Of a DNA stretch of 64,000 nucleotides, positions 44,985 to 53,641 are shown piece after piece. The stretch lies in the NCBI GenBank assembly GCA_035652435.1, contig DASRDU010000071.1:27528-91527 (forward strand), read 5' to 3'. A program made the position numbers and the translations under genes. How positions within the stretch are numbered: the stretch's first letter is position 1; every line of letters starts with the position of its first letter. The notes under the pieces are model-generated. The model saw only the letters and a program-made list of their open reading frames with translations, was not told the DNA's origin and made no database searches. Source of the stretch: DASRDU01 sp035652435 (GTDB taxonomy: Bacteria; Acidobacteriota; Blastocatellia; RBC074).

Positions 44985-46334
44985 ATGAGAGCGAGACTCC
45001 TGCTGCAATGCGCCGTAGCGATCATCGTGATTGCCGCCACGTCTCTGGCGAATGACGCTCCCGATCTGCTGGATGCGGTCAAAAGGCGCGACCACCACGC
45101 CCTCAAGGCGCTCATCAAGGCGCGGGCTGACGTGAACGTGGCGCAACCCGACGGCGCGACCGCACTTGCCTGGGCGATCTACCTTGATGACGCGGAAGCG
45201 GCGGGGATGCTGCTGGCTGCGGGCGCGAAGGTCAACACGGCGGATGAGTACGGCGAAACGCCGCTCACGCTCGCCTGCGGCACGGGCAACGGGGCTCTCG
45301 TAAAGAAACTCGTCGAGGCCGGCGCGGACGTCAAGGCTGCGCGCTGGGACGGCACGACGGCGCTCATGCTCGCCGCGAATTCCGGCAACGCCGAGGCCGT
45401 CAGGCTGCTCATCGAACGCGGCGCTGATGTGAATGCCACAGAATCCAGGCGGGGCCAGACGGCGCTCATGTGGGCGGCGGCGGAAGGCCACGCCGAAGCA
45501 GTTGAGGTGCTGATCAAACACGGCGCGGACGTGAAGGCCGTCTCCAGAACCGGCTTCACGCCCCTGACCTTTGCCGCAATTAAGAATGATGCGCGGTCGG
45601 TCAAAAGCCTGCTCGCGGCCGGCGCCGACCCGAATACGAAGCTGCCCGACGGCTCATCGGTGCTGATCGCGGCGGCGGCGTTTCGCAGCGCGGCGGCGGC
45701 CATCGCTCTGGTTGACGGCGGCGCTGACGTGAAGGTCGCCGACCGGCGCGGCAATACGCCGCTTCACACCGCGGCGCAACTGGGCGACCTCGAACTCGTC
45801 AGGAAACTGCTTGCCAAAGGGGCCGACCCGAACGCCCGCAACGCGAAAGCGCTGATGCGCGGCGGCCCCGCGGGCGGCCCATTTCGACAGCCGGCAGGCG
45901 AGATCACGCCGCTGCACGTAGCCGCCAGGGCGAATCAGCTGGAAGTGATGAAGGCGCTGCTCGCGGCCGGCGCCGACCCGAAGCTCAAGGGCGAGGACGG
46001 CACCACGCTGCTGATGCAGGCGGCGGGCAGCACCAACGTCGAGGTCGTCAAACTGGCCTTCGAACTCGACCCGGATGTGAAGGCGGTGACCGGGAGCGGC
46101 GGCACGGTGATCCATTCGGCCGTCACGGGCGTCGGCGCGAACGCGGATCAGAAAGAGATCTGCAAGGTGATTCAGTTCCTGGCGGACAAGGGCGCACCGC
46201 TCGACGAGCGCAACGCGAACGGCCGGACTCCGATTGATATCGCCGACATTCTGCCGCTCGATCAGGCCGTGGAACTGCTCACCGAACTCATCGTCAAGTC
46301 GGGGGCAAAGCCGAAGACGCGGACAAAGCGGTAA
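44985..46334 (+). CDS. Exported ankyrin-repeat protein
   Basis: A 449-aa protein with a signal peptide (LLQCAVAIIVIAATSLA). About ten to eleven ankyrin repeats fill the rest, each with the G-x-T-A/P-L-x-x-A-A and L-L-x-x-G-A-D-V/P-N pattern (DGATALAWAIYLDDAEAAGM, GRGNTPLHTAAQ-like segments). Ankyrin repeats bind proteins. It starts ten bases after the DUF1552 stop with an AGAGGAG site and is almost certainly in the same operon, so it may scaffold the DUF1592/DUF1552 pair in the periplasm. Confidence 0.88.
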   Translation: MRARLLLQCAVAIIVIAATSLANDAPDLLDAVKRRDHHALKALIKARADVNVAQPDGATALAWAIYLDDAEAAGMLLAAGAKVNTADEYGETPLTLACGTGNGALVKKLVEAGADVKAARWDGTTALMLAANSGNAEAVRLLIERGADVNATESRRGQTALMWAAAEGHAEAVEVLIKHGADVKAVSRTGFTPLTFAAIKNDARSVKSLLAAGADPNTKLPDGSSVLIAAAAFRSAAAAIALVDGGADVKVADRRGNTPLHTAAQLGDLELVRKLLAKGADPNARNAKALMRGGPAGGPFRQPAGEITPLHVAARANQLEVMKALLAAGADPKLKGEDGTTLLMQAAGSTNVEVVKLAFELDPDVKAVTGSGGTVIHSAVTGVGANADQKEICKVIQFLADKGAPLDERNANGRTPIDIADILPLDQAVELLTELIVKSGAKPKTRTKR

Positions 46335-46390
46335 GGGCTCTCGTTCAGAAGAACTATGGTTGCTGTAAACAAATCGGCGCGGCTTTACGC

Positions 46391-46494
46391 CTGGGAGCGC
46401 GAGCGTCTCGCTCGCCAGGCTGCCGGGCAAAGCCTGAGCGGATTTCAAAGTGCCTTGCGCGCCAGTCTGGCGAGCGAGACGCTCGCGCTCCCAG
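46391..46494. repeat. Intergenic palindrome, family 3, copy 2
   Basis: Arms 46391-46418 and 46467-46494 are 28-bp exact reverse complements beginning CTGGGAGCGCGAGCGTCTCG, with a 48-bp spacer. It fills most of the 250-bp gap between the ankyrin and esterase genes. Open frames running through the left part should not be taken as an earlier start of the esterase gene. Confidence 0.9.
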
Positions 46495-46584
46495 GGAAGA
46501 AATTATGTGTTGCGGCTGCGTCCGCCTGATGCGCCGAAGGACTTTCGGACCTTCCGGCAAAATCCCTTCCGTCACAGTACACCC

Positions 46585-48408
46585 ATGAAGACACTTCTGC
46601 TGGTAATCTTCTTTGCGGCGGGGTTGCTGCAGGACCCGGCGAGTTACCCGCTCGGCCCTGACTCCCAGCCGCAGGCCGGAGTTCCGAAAGGAACCGTCAC
46701 GAAATACAGGCTCGCGCCCGGCAGGATTTACCCCGGCACGCCGCACGATTATGCGCTCTACGTCCCGGCGCAGTATGATGCCGGCCGGCCGGCGCCGTTG
46801 ATGATCTTTCTGGACGGCAGCGGATTCCTGAACGACAGCACGCGCGTTCATGTCGTTTTCGATAACCTGATCGCGAAGGGCGACCTGCCGCCGCTCATCG
46901 GAATTTTCGTTGACCCCGGCGTGCTGCCGGTCGTCAGTGAGAGCCAGCAGAATCGGTACAACCGCATCTTCGAGTATGACTCGCTCGATGACCGCTACGG
47001 GCGTTTCCTGATCGAAGAGCTGATCCCCGAAGTCGCCGGGAAATACAACCTGTCGAAAGACCCGAACGACCACGCGATTGCGGGCGTGAGTACCGGGGCC
47101 GTGGGCGCGTTTATGGCCGCGTGGGAGCGGCCCGATCAATTCCGGCGCGTGCTGACATTCATCGGCAGCTTTGTGAATTTCCGCGGCGCCGATACTCTGC
47201 CCGCCCGCATCCGCAGGACTGAGCCGAAGCCGATTCGGATTTTCATGCAGGACGGCAGGAACGACCTGAACAGTTATGCCGGGAAATGGATTCAGCAGAA
47301 CGAGAGCATGGCCGCGTCACTCGAATTCGCCGGTTATGACGTGAAACTGGTGGTCGGCGAAGAGGGACATAACATGAAGCACGGCGCGGCGATCATGCCC
47401 GAAGCGCTGCGCTGGTTGTGGCGCGAGTATCCGAAGCCCATCACCGTGCGCGAACCCGCGCCCCCGGCCTTCGCCGGGACCAGACCGCCGGGCGCCGCCG
47501 GACAGGCATCCGGGGCGGGTGGCAATCGCCCCGCCCCGCCGCCGGGCGGCCCACGTGGCGCGGTCTTCGCGATTGTCTCGCTCGATAAGCCGTGGGAGCA
47601 GGTCGGCGAAACGTATCAATCCGCCGCCAGCCCTGCCGCTGATAAAGAGGGCAATGTTTTTTTCGCCGACCCGGCGAGCAACCGGATATACAAATCGGGC
47701 GCGGACGGCAGGGCCACACTCTTCAAGGAGAACACTGCCGGCGCAAAGGCACTGCGCTTCGGGCCGGACGGGCGCCTCTATGCCGCGCAACTCGCGCGCA
47801 AGCGGATCGTCTCTTACGGCCCGGGTGGTGATGAAAAAGTGATCGCTCAGAATGTCGAGGCCAATGACCTGGTGCTGACTGCGAAGGGTGAAATCTATTT
47901 TGTTGATACGGCGCGCAGGGCGGTAAACTTCATTGACGCGAAAGGGCACGGGCGCGTCGTCACGAACTGCGACGGCATTCAGCTCCCGACGGCGCTCACG
48001 CTCTCGCCCGATCAGTCACTGCTCGACGTGGCCGACGGGCAGACCCGATTCACGTGGAACTTTCAGATCGCGGCCGACGGCTCACTCGTCAACGGCGAGC
48101 CGTTCCACCGCCTTGAGATGCCCGAAACCTCGTGGATGAGCGGCGTCAGGGGGTTGACGGTGGATTCGATTGGCCACTTATATGCGGCCAGCACGCTCGG
48201 CATTCAGGTGTGCGAACAGATCGGGCGCTGCGCGCAGCTGCTGAACAAACCCGAGTTCGGAACGACTCCGATCTCAGACATCGCCTTCGGCGGCCCGGAG
48301 CGCAACTGGCTTTACGTCACACAGGGCGGCAAACTGTTCCGCCGCCAGGTGAAGCGTACCGGCGTGGTCGCGTGGGAGCCGGTCAAACCGCCCAGACCGG
48401 GCCTGTAA
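46585..48408 (+). CDS. Exported fusion: enterochelin-esterase-like hydrolase and SMP-30-like propeller
   Basis: A 607-aa protein with a short signal peptide (TLLLVIFFAAGLLQ). Residues 30-290 are an esterase D/Fes-type hydrolase (HDYALYVPAQYDAGRPAPLM, FLDGSGFLND, nucleophile in IAGVSTGAVGAF, acid in MQDGRNDLN, His in GEEGHNMKHG). A Pro/Gly/Ala-rich linker (about 295-330) leads to a C-terminal gluconolactonase/SMP-30-like propeller (SPAADKEGNVFFADPASNRI, ADGQTRFTWNFQIAADGSL, GLTVDSIGHLYAASTLGIQV). Both halves open ester or lactone bonds in known relatives. I chose ATG 46585 because the longer frame starts inside the palindrome. Confidence 0.87.
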   Translation: MKTLLLVIFFAAGLLQDPASYPLGPDSQPQAGVPKGTVTKYRLAPGRIYPGTPHDYALYVPAQYDAGRPAPLMIFLDGSGFLNDSTRVHVVFDNLIAKGDLPPLIGIFVDPGVLPVVSESQQNRYNRIFEYDSLDDRYGRFLIEELIPEVAGKYNLSKDPNDHAIAGVSTGAVGAFMAAWERPDQFRRVLTFIGSFVNFRGADTLPARIRRTEPKPIRIFMQDGRNDLNSYAGKWIQQNESMAASLEFAGYDVKLVVGEEGHNMKHGAAIMPEALRWLWREYPKPITVREPAPPAFAGTRPPGAAGQASGAGGNRPAPPPGGPRGAVFAIVSLDKPWEQVGETYQSAASPAADKEGNVFFADPASNRIYKSGADGRATLFKENTAGAKALRFGPDGRLYAAQLARKRIVSYGPGGDEKVIAQNVEANDLVLTAKGEIYFVDTARRAVNFIDAKGHGRVVTNCDGIQLPTALTLSPDQSLLDVADGQTRFTWNFQIAADGSLVNGEPFHRLEMPETSWMSGVRGLTVDSIGHLYAASTLGIQVCEQIGRCAQLLNKPEFGTTPISDIAFGGPERNWLYVTQGGKLFRRQVKRTGVVAWEPVKPPRPGL

Positions 48409-48431
48409 TTTCAGACGGGAGAATCCAGGCA

Positions 48432-49433
48432 ATGCGAAACTTCATCTTCATGATCCTCTGTGGCGCGACCCTCCTCTTTGCGCATCCGGCGCGGGCGGTG
48501 ACGCCGATTCGCGTGATGCTGCTCGATGGGGAGAGTGGCGGGCCGTATCACAAATGGCAGCTGATTACGCCCGTGCTGAAGAAGCAGCTTGAGGAGACCG
48601 GTCTGTTCCAGGTGGATGTGGTGACCGCGCCACCGGCCGGCGGCGATTTCAGCAGCTTCAAACCGGAGTTCGGCAAATATCAGGTCGTGGTCTTCAACTA
48701 TGACGCCCCCGACGAGCGCTGGCCCGCGGAGTTGAAGGCCGCCTTCGAGCAATACATCAAAAACGGCGGCGGGCTGGTCACCGTTCATGCCGCCGATAAT
48801 GCGTTCTCAGGCTGGCAGGCATTCAACGAGATGATTGGTGTCGGGGGCTGGCGCGGCCGAACCGAGAAGGCCGGCCCGTTCTGGTATTACAAGGATGGCA
48901 AACTGGTCTCGGATGATTCACCCGGGCCGGCGGGCAGCCACGGCGCGCGCACGCCTTACCAGATGACGGTGCGTGACGCCGGCCACCCCATCACGAAGGG
49001 GCTGCCTCAGGTCTGGATGCACCAGGGTGATGAACTCTACGCGAGGTTACGCGGGCCGGGGAAGAATATGACCGTGCTGGCGACGGCTTATTCAGATCCG
49101 AGCAACAGGGGAACCGGCCGCGACGAGCCGATGCTGATGGCGCTCAGTTACGGTAAGGGGCGCATCTTCCACACCGCGCTCGGGCATGACATTGTCGCGC
49201 TGAGCTGCGTCGGTTTCATCACGACCTTTCAGCGCGGGACGGAATGGGCCGCGACCGGCAGGGTGACGCAGAAAGTCCCCGCCAATTTCCCGACGGCTAA
49301 CGCCGTCAGCTATCGCACGGACATCGCGGCGATGGACCCGAACTACAGGAACGGTCTGAACGGGCTGGATGCCGCGCCGGCCGGCGCGCCGAACAGAAAG
49401 CCGGGCGGAGCGAACGAAGTCAGAAAGCAATGA
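48432..49433 (+). CDS. Exported ThuA-domain protein
   Basis: A 333-aa protein with a signal peptide (FIFMILCGATLLFAHPARA). The ThuA fold (class I glutamine-amidotransferase-like) shows MLLDGESGGPYHKW, YQVVVFNYDAPDERW, FEQYIKNGGGLVTVHAADNA, HPITKGLP, MHQGDELYA, LSYGKGRIFHTALGHD and SCVGFITTFQRGTEWAATG. ThuA domains are found with sugar-catabolic oxidoreductases; the reaction is uncertain. It follows the esterase fusion by 23 bp and precedes a Gfo/Idh/MocA oxidoreductase, a common partner, so these genes likely share one carbohydrate pathway. Confidence 0.9.
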   Translation: MRNFIFMILCGATLLFAHPARAVTPIRVMLLDGESGGPYHKWQLITPVLKKQLEETGLFQVDVVTAPPAGGDFSSFKPEFGKYQVVVFNYDAPDERWPAELKAAFEQYIKNGGGLVTVHAADNAFSGWQAFNEMIGVGGWRGRTEKAGPFWYYKDGKLVSDDSPGPAGSHGARTPYQMTVRDAGHPITKGLPQVWMHQGDELYARLRGPGKNMTVLATAYSDPSNRGTGRDEPMLMALSYGKGRIFHTALGHDIVALSCVGFITTFQRGTEWAATGRVTQKVPANFPTANAVSYRTDIAAMDPNYRNGLNGLDAAPAGAPNRKPGGANEVRKQ

Positions 49434-49527
49434 TCAGGAAAAACATGAAGCCGCGGTTGTGGTTCCGTCCGACCTGAAGACAGAACTGCTGGCCCCTGAC
49501 CGCACTAATTTATAAAGGAGAAAAAGT

Positions 49528-50763
49528 ATGTCAGTCGAAAATAAAACGAGGCGTGATTTCATCACCAACTCGACGCGCGGCGTCGTCGGGACGGGGCTCA
49601 CGCTCTCTGCCGCAAGCTGGAACAAGGTGCTGGGCGCGAACGACCGCGTGCGCCTGGGCGTCATCGGCACGGGCAACCGCGGCTCGGACGTGATGGCCTT
49701 CTTTATGAAGGAGCCGGATGTCGAGGTCGTCGCCGTCTGCGACGTATACGAGAAAGCCATGAACGAGGCCAGGGCGAAGACCGATGGCAAGGCGAAGACA
49801 TACGGCGAGTACAAAGATTTGCTCGCCTCCAAAGACGTGGACGCCGTGCTGATCGCCACGCCCGACCACTGGCACATGCAGATGGCCGTGGACGGCTGCA
49901 ACGCGGGCAAGTCCGTTTATGTCGAGAAGCCACTCACCTGGTCGTGGCAGGAAGGCCACAAAATCATCGAGGCCGTCAAAGCCAACAAAACCATCCTGCA
50001 GGTCGGACTGCAGCAGCGCAGCGGCACGCATTACGCCGAAGCGAAGCGCGAATTTTTCGACAACGGCAAAATCGGCAAGGTCGCCTTCGTCCGCACGTAC
50101 TGGCACGGCAACGGTTACCACCTGCGCAAGCCGAACTTCACCGAGCAGCCCGCCGGGCTCGACTGGAAGAAGTGGCTGGGCAGCGCCAGGTACCGGCCCT
50201 TCAACGCGCACCAGTTTTACAACTGGCGCGCCTATTTCGATTTCGGCGGCGGCCAGATCACCGACCTCTTCACGCACTGGATTGACGTGGTGCACTGGTT
50301 TGTGAACGATGACCTGCCGATATCGGCGACGGCGGCGGGTGGCGTCTACAATTACAAGGACGGGCGCACCGCGCCCGACACGATCTCGATCCAGCTCGAA
50401 TACCCGAAGGAGTGGATGGCGACCTTCGATGCGACGCTCGTGCCGGGCGCGCGCGGGGCGGCAATTGAGTTCATGGGGACAGGCGGCAGCTTGTACATTG
50501 ACCGCGGCGGGTACACATTCCGCGAGGCGTTTCGGCGCGGCCAGAAGCCGGCCGAGCCGGTTACGGGCAAGGCCCCGATGGCGCTCGAAACCGAACACGT
50601 CCGCAACTTCGTCGCCTGCGTCAAGTCGCGCAAGACGCCGAACTCCGACGTGGTCAGCGGCCACCGCTCGGCGCTCGCCTCCAACCTCGGCAAGATTGCT
50701 TATCTGCAGAAGAAGCGCATTACCTTCGACCCGGCGGTGGAGCGGAATTACGTGCTGAGTTAA
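49528..50763 (+). CDS. Gfo/Idh/MocA-family oxidoreductase, Tat-exported
   Basis: A 411-aa protein. Its first residues (NKTRRDFITNSTRGVVGTG) form a twin-arginine signal. The Rossmann domain follows: VRLGVIGTGNRGSDVMAFFM (G-x-G-x-x-G), VVAVCDVYEKA, and VDAVLIATPDHWHMQMAVDG with SVYVEKPLTW, the conserved E-K-P. The C-terminal domain has FGGGQITDLFTHWIDVVHWF. It should oxidise or epimerise a sugar with a bound NAD(P). The start has a strong AAAGGAG site. It follows the ThuA gene, in the pattern of sugar-catabolic clusters. Confidence 0.9.
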   Translation: MSVENKTRRDFITNSTRGVVGTGLTLSAASWNKVLGANDRVRLGVIGTGNRGSDVMAFFMKEPDVEVVAVCDVYEKAMNEARAKTDGKAKTYGEYKDLLASKDVDAVLIATPDHWHMQMAVDGCNAGKSVYVEKPLTWSWQEGHKIIEAVKANKTILQVGLQQRSGTHYAEAKREFFDNGKIGKVAFVRTYWHGNGYHLRKPNFTEQPAGLDWKKWLGSARYRPFNAHQFYNWRAYFDFGGGQITDLFTHWIDVVHWFVNDDLPISATAAGGVYNYKDGRTAPDTISIQLEYPKEWMATFDATLVPGARGAAIEFMGTGGSLYIDRGGYTFREAFRRGQKPAEPVTGKAPMALETEHVRNFVACVKSRKTPNSDVVSGHRSALASNLGKIAYLQKKRITFDPAVERNYVLS

Positions 50764-50781
50764 ATCAGGCCACGCGACATT

Positions 50782-50871
50782 GGTACAGTGCCGCGAGCCT
50801 CGGGCGACGGAGCCTTCGGGGGAATGACCTTGTGATGGTTTCCGCTCGCCCGAGGCTCGCGGTACTGTACC
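50782..50871. repeat. Intergenic palindrome, family 1, copy 4 (different arms)
   Basis: Arms 50782-50807 and 50846-50871 form a 26-bp inverted repeat with one G-T pair, starting GGTACAGTGCCGCGAGCCTC. The ACAGTRCCGCGAGC end is shared with copies 1 and 2; the rest of the arm is new but remains self-complementary. It lies between two plus-strand genes. Confidence 0.85.
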
Positions 50872-50949
50872 GGCAGCTGTCCCAATCTCATGAGTCTTGA
50901 GTTAAAGAAGCTGCGAGCCGGTTCTTTCCCGGGGATCACGGAGGCTGTT

Positions 50950-51801
50950 ATGTCTCGCGCCACAAAATTTCGTCTGCTCGCCCTGGCGCTGTTGCTGCTC
51001 GCGGCGGCGATCACGCAGCTCAGCGCGCAGGACCCGCCGCCCGCGCAGGGCGGCAGACGCGGCGGCAATATCCGTGAATTCCTGGGGCTCGGACCGCCGC
51101 CCGATCCCGTCGCCGCGGAGCGCGGGCAGAAGCTTTACGCGTCCAGTTGCGCCTTCTGTCACGGCGAGAAGGCCAGAGGCGCGGAGGGCCCGAACCTGAT
51201 TCGTTCGGTGATGGTGCTGCACGACGAGCGGGGCGAGCTGATCGGCCCGTTCCTGCTCAAGGGACGTCCTGAAAAAGGGATGCCTGCCTATCCCAATCTG
51301 ACCGAGTCGCAGACTTACGACATCGCGCAGTTCCTGCACCTGCAGGTCGAACTGGCGGCGAATCGCGGCCTGTACAAACGCCTGAACGTCGTCAGCGGGG
51401 ACGCGAAAAAGGGCGAAGCCTGGTTCAATGGCGAAGGCAGGTGCAATACCTGTCATTCGGTCACGGGCGATCTCGCGAAGATCGGAAGCCGGTACCCACC
51501 CGACCAGGTGCAGAACAGATTTCTGTGGCCGGGCGGTGGCGGCTTCGGCGCACCGACGCGGGCAGGAAAGGCCACCGTCACGCTGCCTGACGGACAGAAG
51601 GTGACGGGCACGATCAGGCGGCTCGATGATTTCAGCATTTCACTCTACGACGAAGCGGGCAACTTCCACTCATGGTCGCTCGAAACCGGCAGCATCAGGG
51701 TTGAAATCGCCGACCCTCTCAAGGCGCATCGGGAACTGCTCGACAGGTATACCGATGAGATCATGCACAATCTGACGGCTTATCTGGTGACGCTTAAGTA
51801 A
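50950..51801 (+). CDS. Exported diheme c-type cytochrome
   Basis: A 283-aa protein with a signal peptide (FRLLALALLLLAAAITQLSA). The first heme site, CAFCH, is at residues 67-71 and the second, CNTCH, at 165-169. LKGRPEKGMPAYPNLTESQT after the first site gives a likely Met ligand. Residues 195-260 form a beta-rich segment (ATVTLPDGQKVTGTIRRLDD). ATG 50950 has GGAGG upstream. With the PQQ dehydrogenase at 53642-55276 it could form an electron-transfer chain, although an esterase gene lies between. Confidence 0.9.
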   Translation: MSRATKFRLLALALLLLAAAITQLSAQDPPPAQGGRRGGNIREFLGLGPPPDPVAAERGQKLYASSCAFCHGEKARGAEGPNLIRSVMVLHDERGELIGPFLLKGRPEKGMPAYPNLTESQTYDIAQFLHLQVELAANRGLYKRLNVVSGDAKKGEAWFNGEGRCNTCHSVTGDLAKIGSRYPPDQVQNRFLWPGGGGFGAPTRAGKATVTLPDGQKVTGTIRRLDDFSISLYDEAGNFHSWSLETGSIRVEIADPLKAHRELLDRYTDEIMHNLTAYLVTLK

Positions 51802-51922
51802 CTGATTCGCCAGACGGGCTGGCAGGAGAGGGGTTGAGAAACACTGCCGCAACAGATGACGCTGACCGCGCGATCCAGGTTATTCATCCTACCGCATTAT
51901 GAAACTGAAAGGGGCCGTTCAG

Positions 51923-53551
51923 ATGAATCCGACAACCCGCAGTAACCTTCTCACTGTTGTCATGCTCGCGACCGCTCTGGCCGGGGGCGCCTTCGCCCAG
52001 GACCGCGTCAGGACTGCCAACGGCGTGGTCGAAGGGGCCGCGGAACAGGGTTCCGCGATTCGCACCTTCAAAGGCATCCCGTTCGCCCAGCCGCCGGTCG
52101 GAGATTTGCGGTGGAAGCCGCCGCAGCCGGCGAGGGACTGGCAGGGCGTGCGCAAGGCAGACCGATTCGGCCCGCGCTGCCTGCAGCGGCCCATCTTCGG
52201 CGATATGAACTTCCGGTCGAACGGGATGAGCGAGGACTGCCTCTACCTCAACGTCTGGGCCCCCGCCAGGTCGGGCAACGGGCGGCTGCCCGTGCTGGTC
52301 TACTTCTTCGGCGGCGGATTTATGGCCGGCGACGGCTCCGAGCCGCGCTACGACGGCGAGGGCATGGCGCGCAAAGGCATTGTGGCCGTGACGGTGAACT
52401 ACCGTCTCAGCGTGTTCGGCTTCTTCGCCCATCCCGAACTGACGAAGGAGTCCCCTCGCCACGCCTCCGGCAATTACGCCCTGCTCGATCAGAATGCGGC
52501 CCTGCGCTGGGTGCAGCAGAACATCGCGGCCTTCGGCGGCGATCCGAAGAAGGTGACGATTGCCGGGGAGTCGGCCGGGTCAATCGCGGTCAGCGCGCAG
52601 ATGGCCTCGCCCCTGTCGAAGGATTTGATCGCCGGCGCGATCGGCGAGAGCGGGTCAATTATCTCCGCACTCTCAGCCGTTCCACTCACCGACGGGGAGC
52701 AGAACGGGGTGAAATTCGCGACCGGTGTCGGGGCAGACTCGCTGGCCGCGCTCCGCTCGATGTCTGCCGAGCAACTGCTTGAAGCGACGGCCAAACCCGG
52801 CACCCCGCGCTTCGCGCCGACCGTTGACGGCTATTTCTTCCCGAAATCTCCGGTGGAAATTTACGCCGCCGGCGAACAGGCTCACGTCCCTTTGCTGGCC
52901 GGCTCGAACTCGGAGGAGTCGGGTTACTTCGGCATCCTCGGGCGGGCGGCGCCGACGGTGGAGAATTACCGCAAGGCGCTTGAGCGGCTCTACAGTGACA
53001 AGGCCGACGAAGTCTTCAAACTCTACCCCGCTTCGACCGAGACCGAGGTGATGGACGCGGCTCAGGAACTGGCCAGCGACCGCTTCATCGCCTACAGCAC
53101 CTGGAAGTGGGTGGATCTGGCCGCGAGGACCGGCGGCAAGCCGACTTATTACTATCTCTATGCCCGCCCGCGCCCGCCGATGCGTGCGGAGATGGGGAAC
53201 GCTGCCGCGGGACTCGCGGGCGGTGTCGTGACCGGGCCGGCGGCTGCGGCGGCCAATCAGCGGCCCAGGCCACGCGGCGCGGTGCATTCCGCCGAGATCG
53301 AGTACGCCATGGGTAATCTGGACTCGAACAAGGTCTATGCCTGGACGCCGGACGATTACAAGGTCTCGAAGGTCATGCAGGAGTATTTCGCCAACTTCAT
53401 CAAAACCGGCAACCCGAACGGCGCAGGGCTGCCGAACTGGCCGAGGTTCGACACGGGACAGCGCCTGATCATTGATGTCAACACCCGCGCCGAACCTGAG
53501 AAGGTGCGGGCGCGCTATCAGTTCCTCGATCAGTTCTATATCAGGAAGTAG
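51923..53551 (+). CDS. Exported carboxylesterase (type B)
   Basis: A 542-aa protein with a signal peptide (NLLTVVMLATALAGGAFAQ). Carboxylesterase motifs in order: IRTFKGIPFAQPPVGDLRWK, SEDCLYLNVWAPA, oxyanion FFGGGFMAGD, nucleophile IAGESAGSIAVS, acid in GSNSEESGYFG and catalytic His in AVHSAEIEYAMGN. ATG 51923 follows AAAGGGG and fits better than the ATG at 51899. It resembles the esterase at 39373-41112 but uses a Sec rather than a Tat signal. Substrate unknown. Confidence 0.9.
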   Translation: MNPTTRSNLLTVVMLATALAGGAFAQDRVRTANGVVEGAAEQGSAIRTFKGIPFAQPPVGDLRWKPPQPARDWQGVRKADRFGPRCLQRPIFGDMNFRSNGMSEDCLYLNVWAPARSGNGRLPVLVYFFGGGFMAGDGSEPRYDGEGMARKGIVAVTVNYRLSVFGFFAHPELTKESPRHASGNYALLDQNAALRWVQQNIAAFGGDPKKVTIAGESAGSIAVSAQMASPLSKDLIAGAIGESGSIISALSAVPLTDGEQNGVKFATGVGADSLAALRSMSAEQLLEATAKPGTPRFAPTVDGYFFPKSPVEIYAAGEQAHVPLLAGSNSEESGYFGILGRAAPTVENYRKALERLYSDKADEVFKLYPASTETEVMDAAQELASDRFIAYSTWKWVDLAARTGGKPTYYYLYARPRPPMRAEMGNAAAGLAGGVVTGPAAAAANQRPRPRGAVHSAEIEYAMGNLDSNKVYAWTPDDYKVSKVMQEYFANFIKTGNPNGAGLPNWPRFDTGQRLIIDVNTRAEPEKVRARYQFLDQFYIRK

Positions 53552-53641
53552 GCGGATCGAGGGGCGTCTTTGTCTCAGGCATTGCGGGATAGCGGCCCGA
53601 CATTGCGGCGACGGCGCACCGGCGTCTGATGGGACACTGAA

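Noticed and set aside
46450..46584. Upstream extension of the esterase-propeller gene
   Set aside because: The extension lies in a palindromic repeat; a signal peptide begins exactly at the ATG at 46585.
48132..48431. Upstream extension of the ThuA gene
   Set aside because: It overlaps the previous gene in another frame; the signal peptide starts at ATG 48432.
49531..50664. A 377-codon minus-strand open frame
   Set aside because: It is antisense to the Gfo/Idh/MocA gene, which has all expected motifs.
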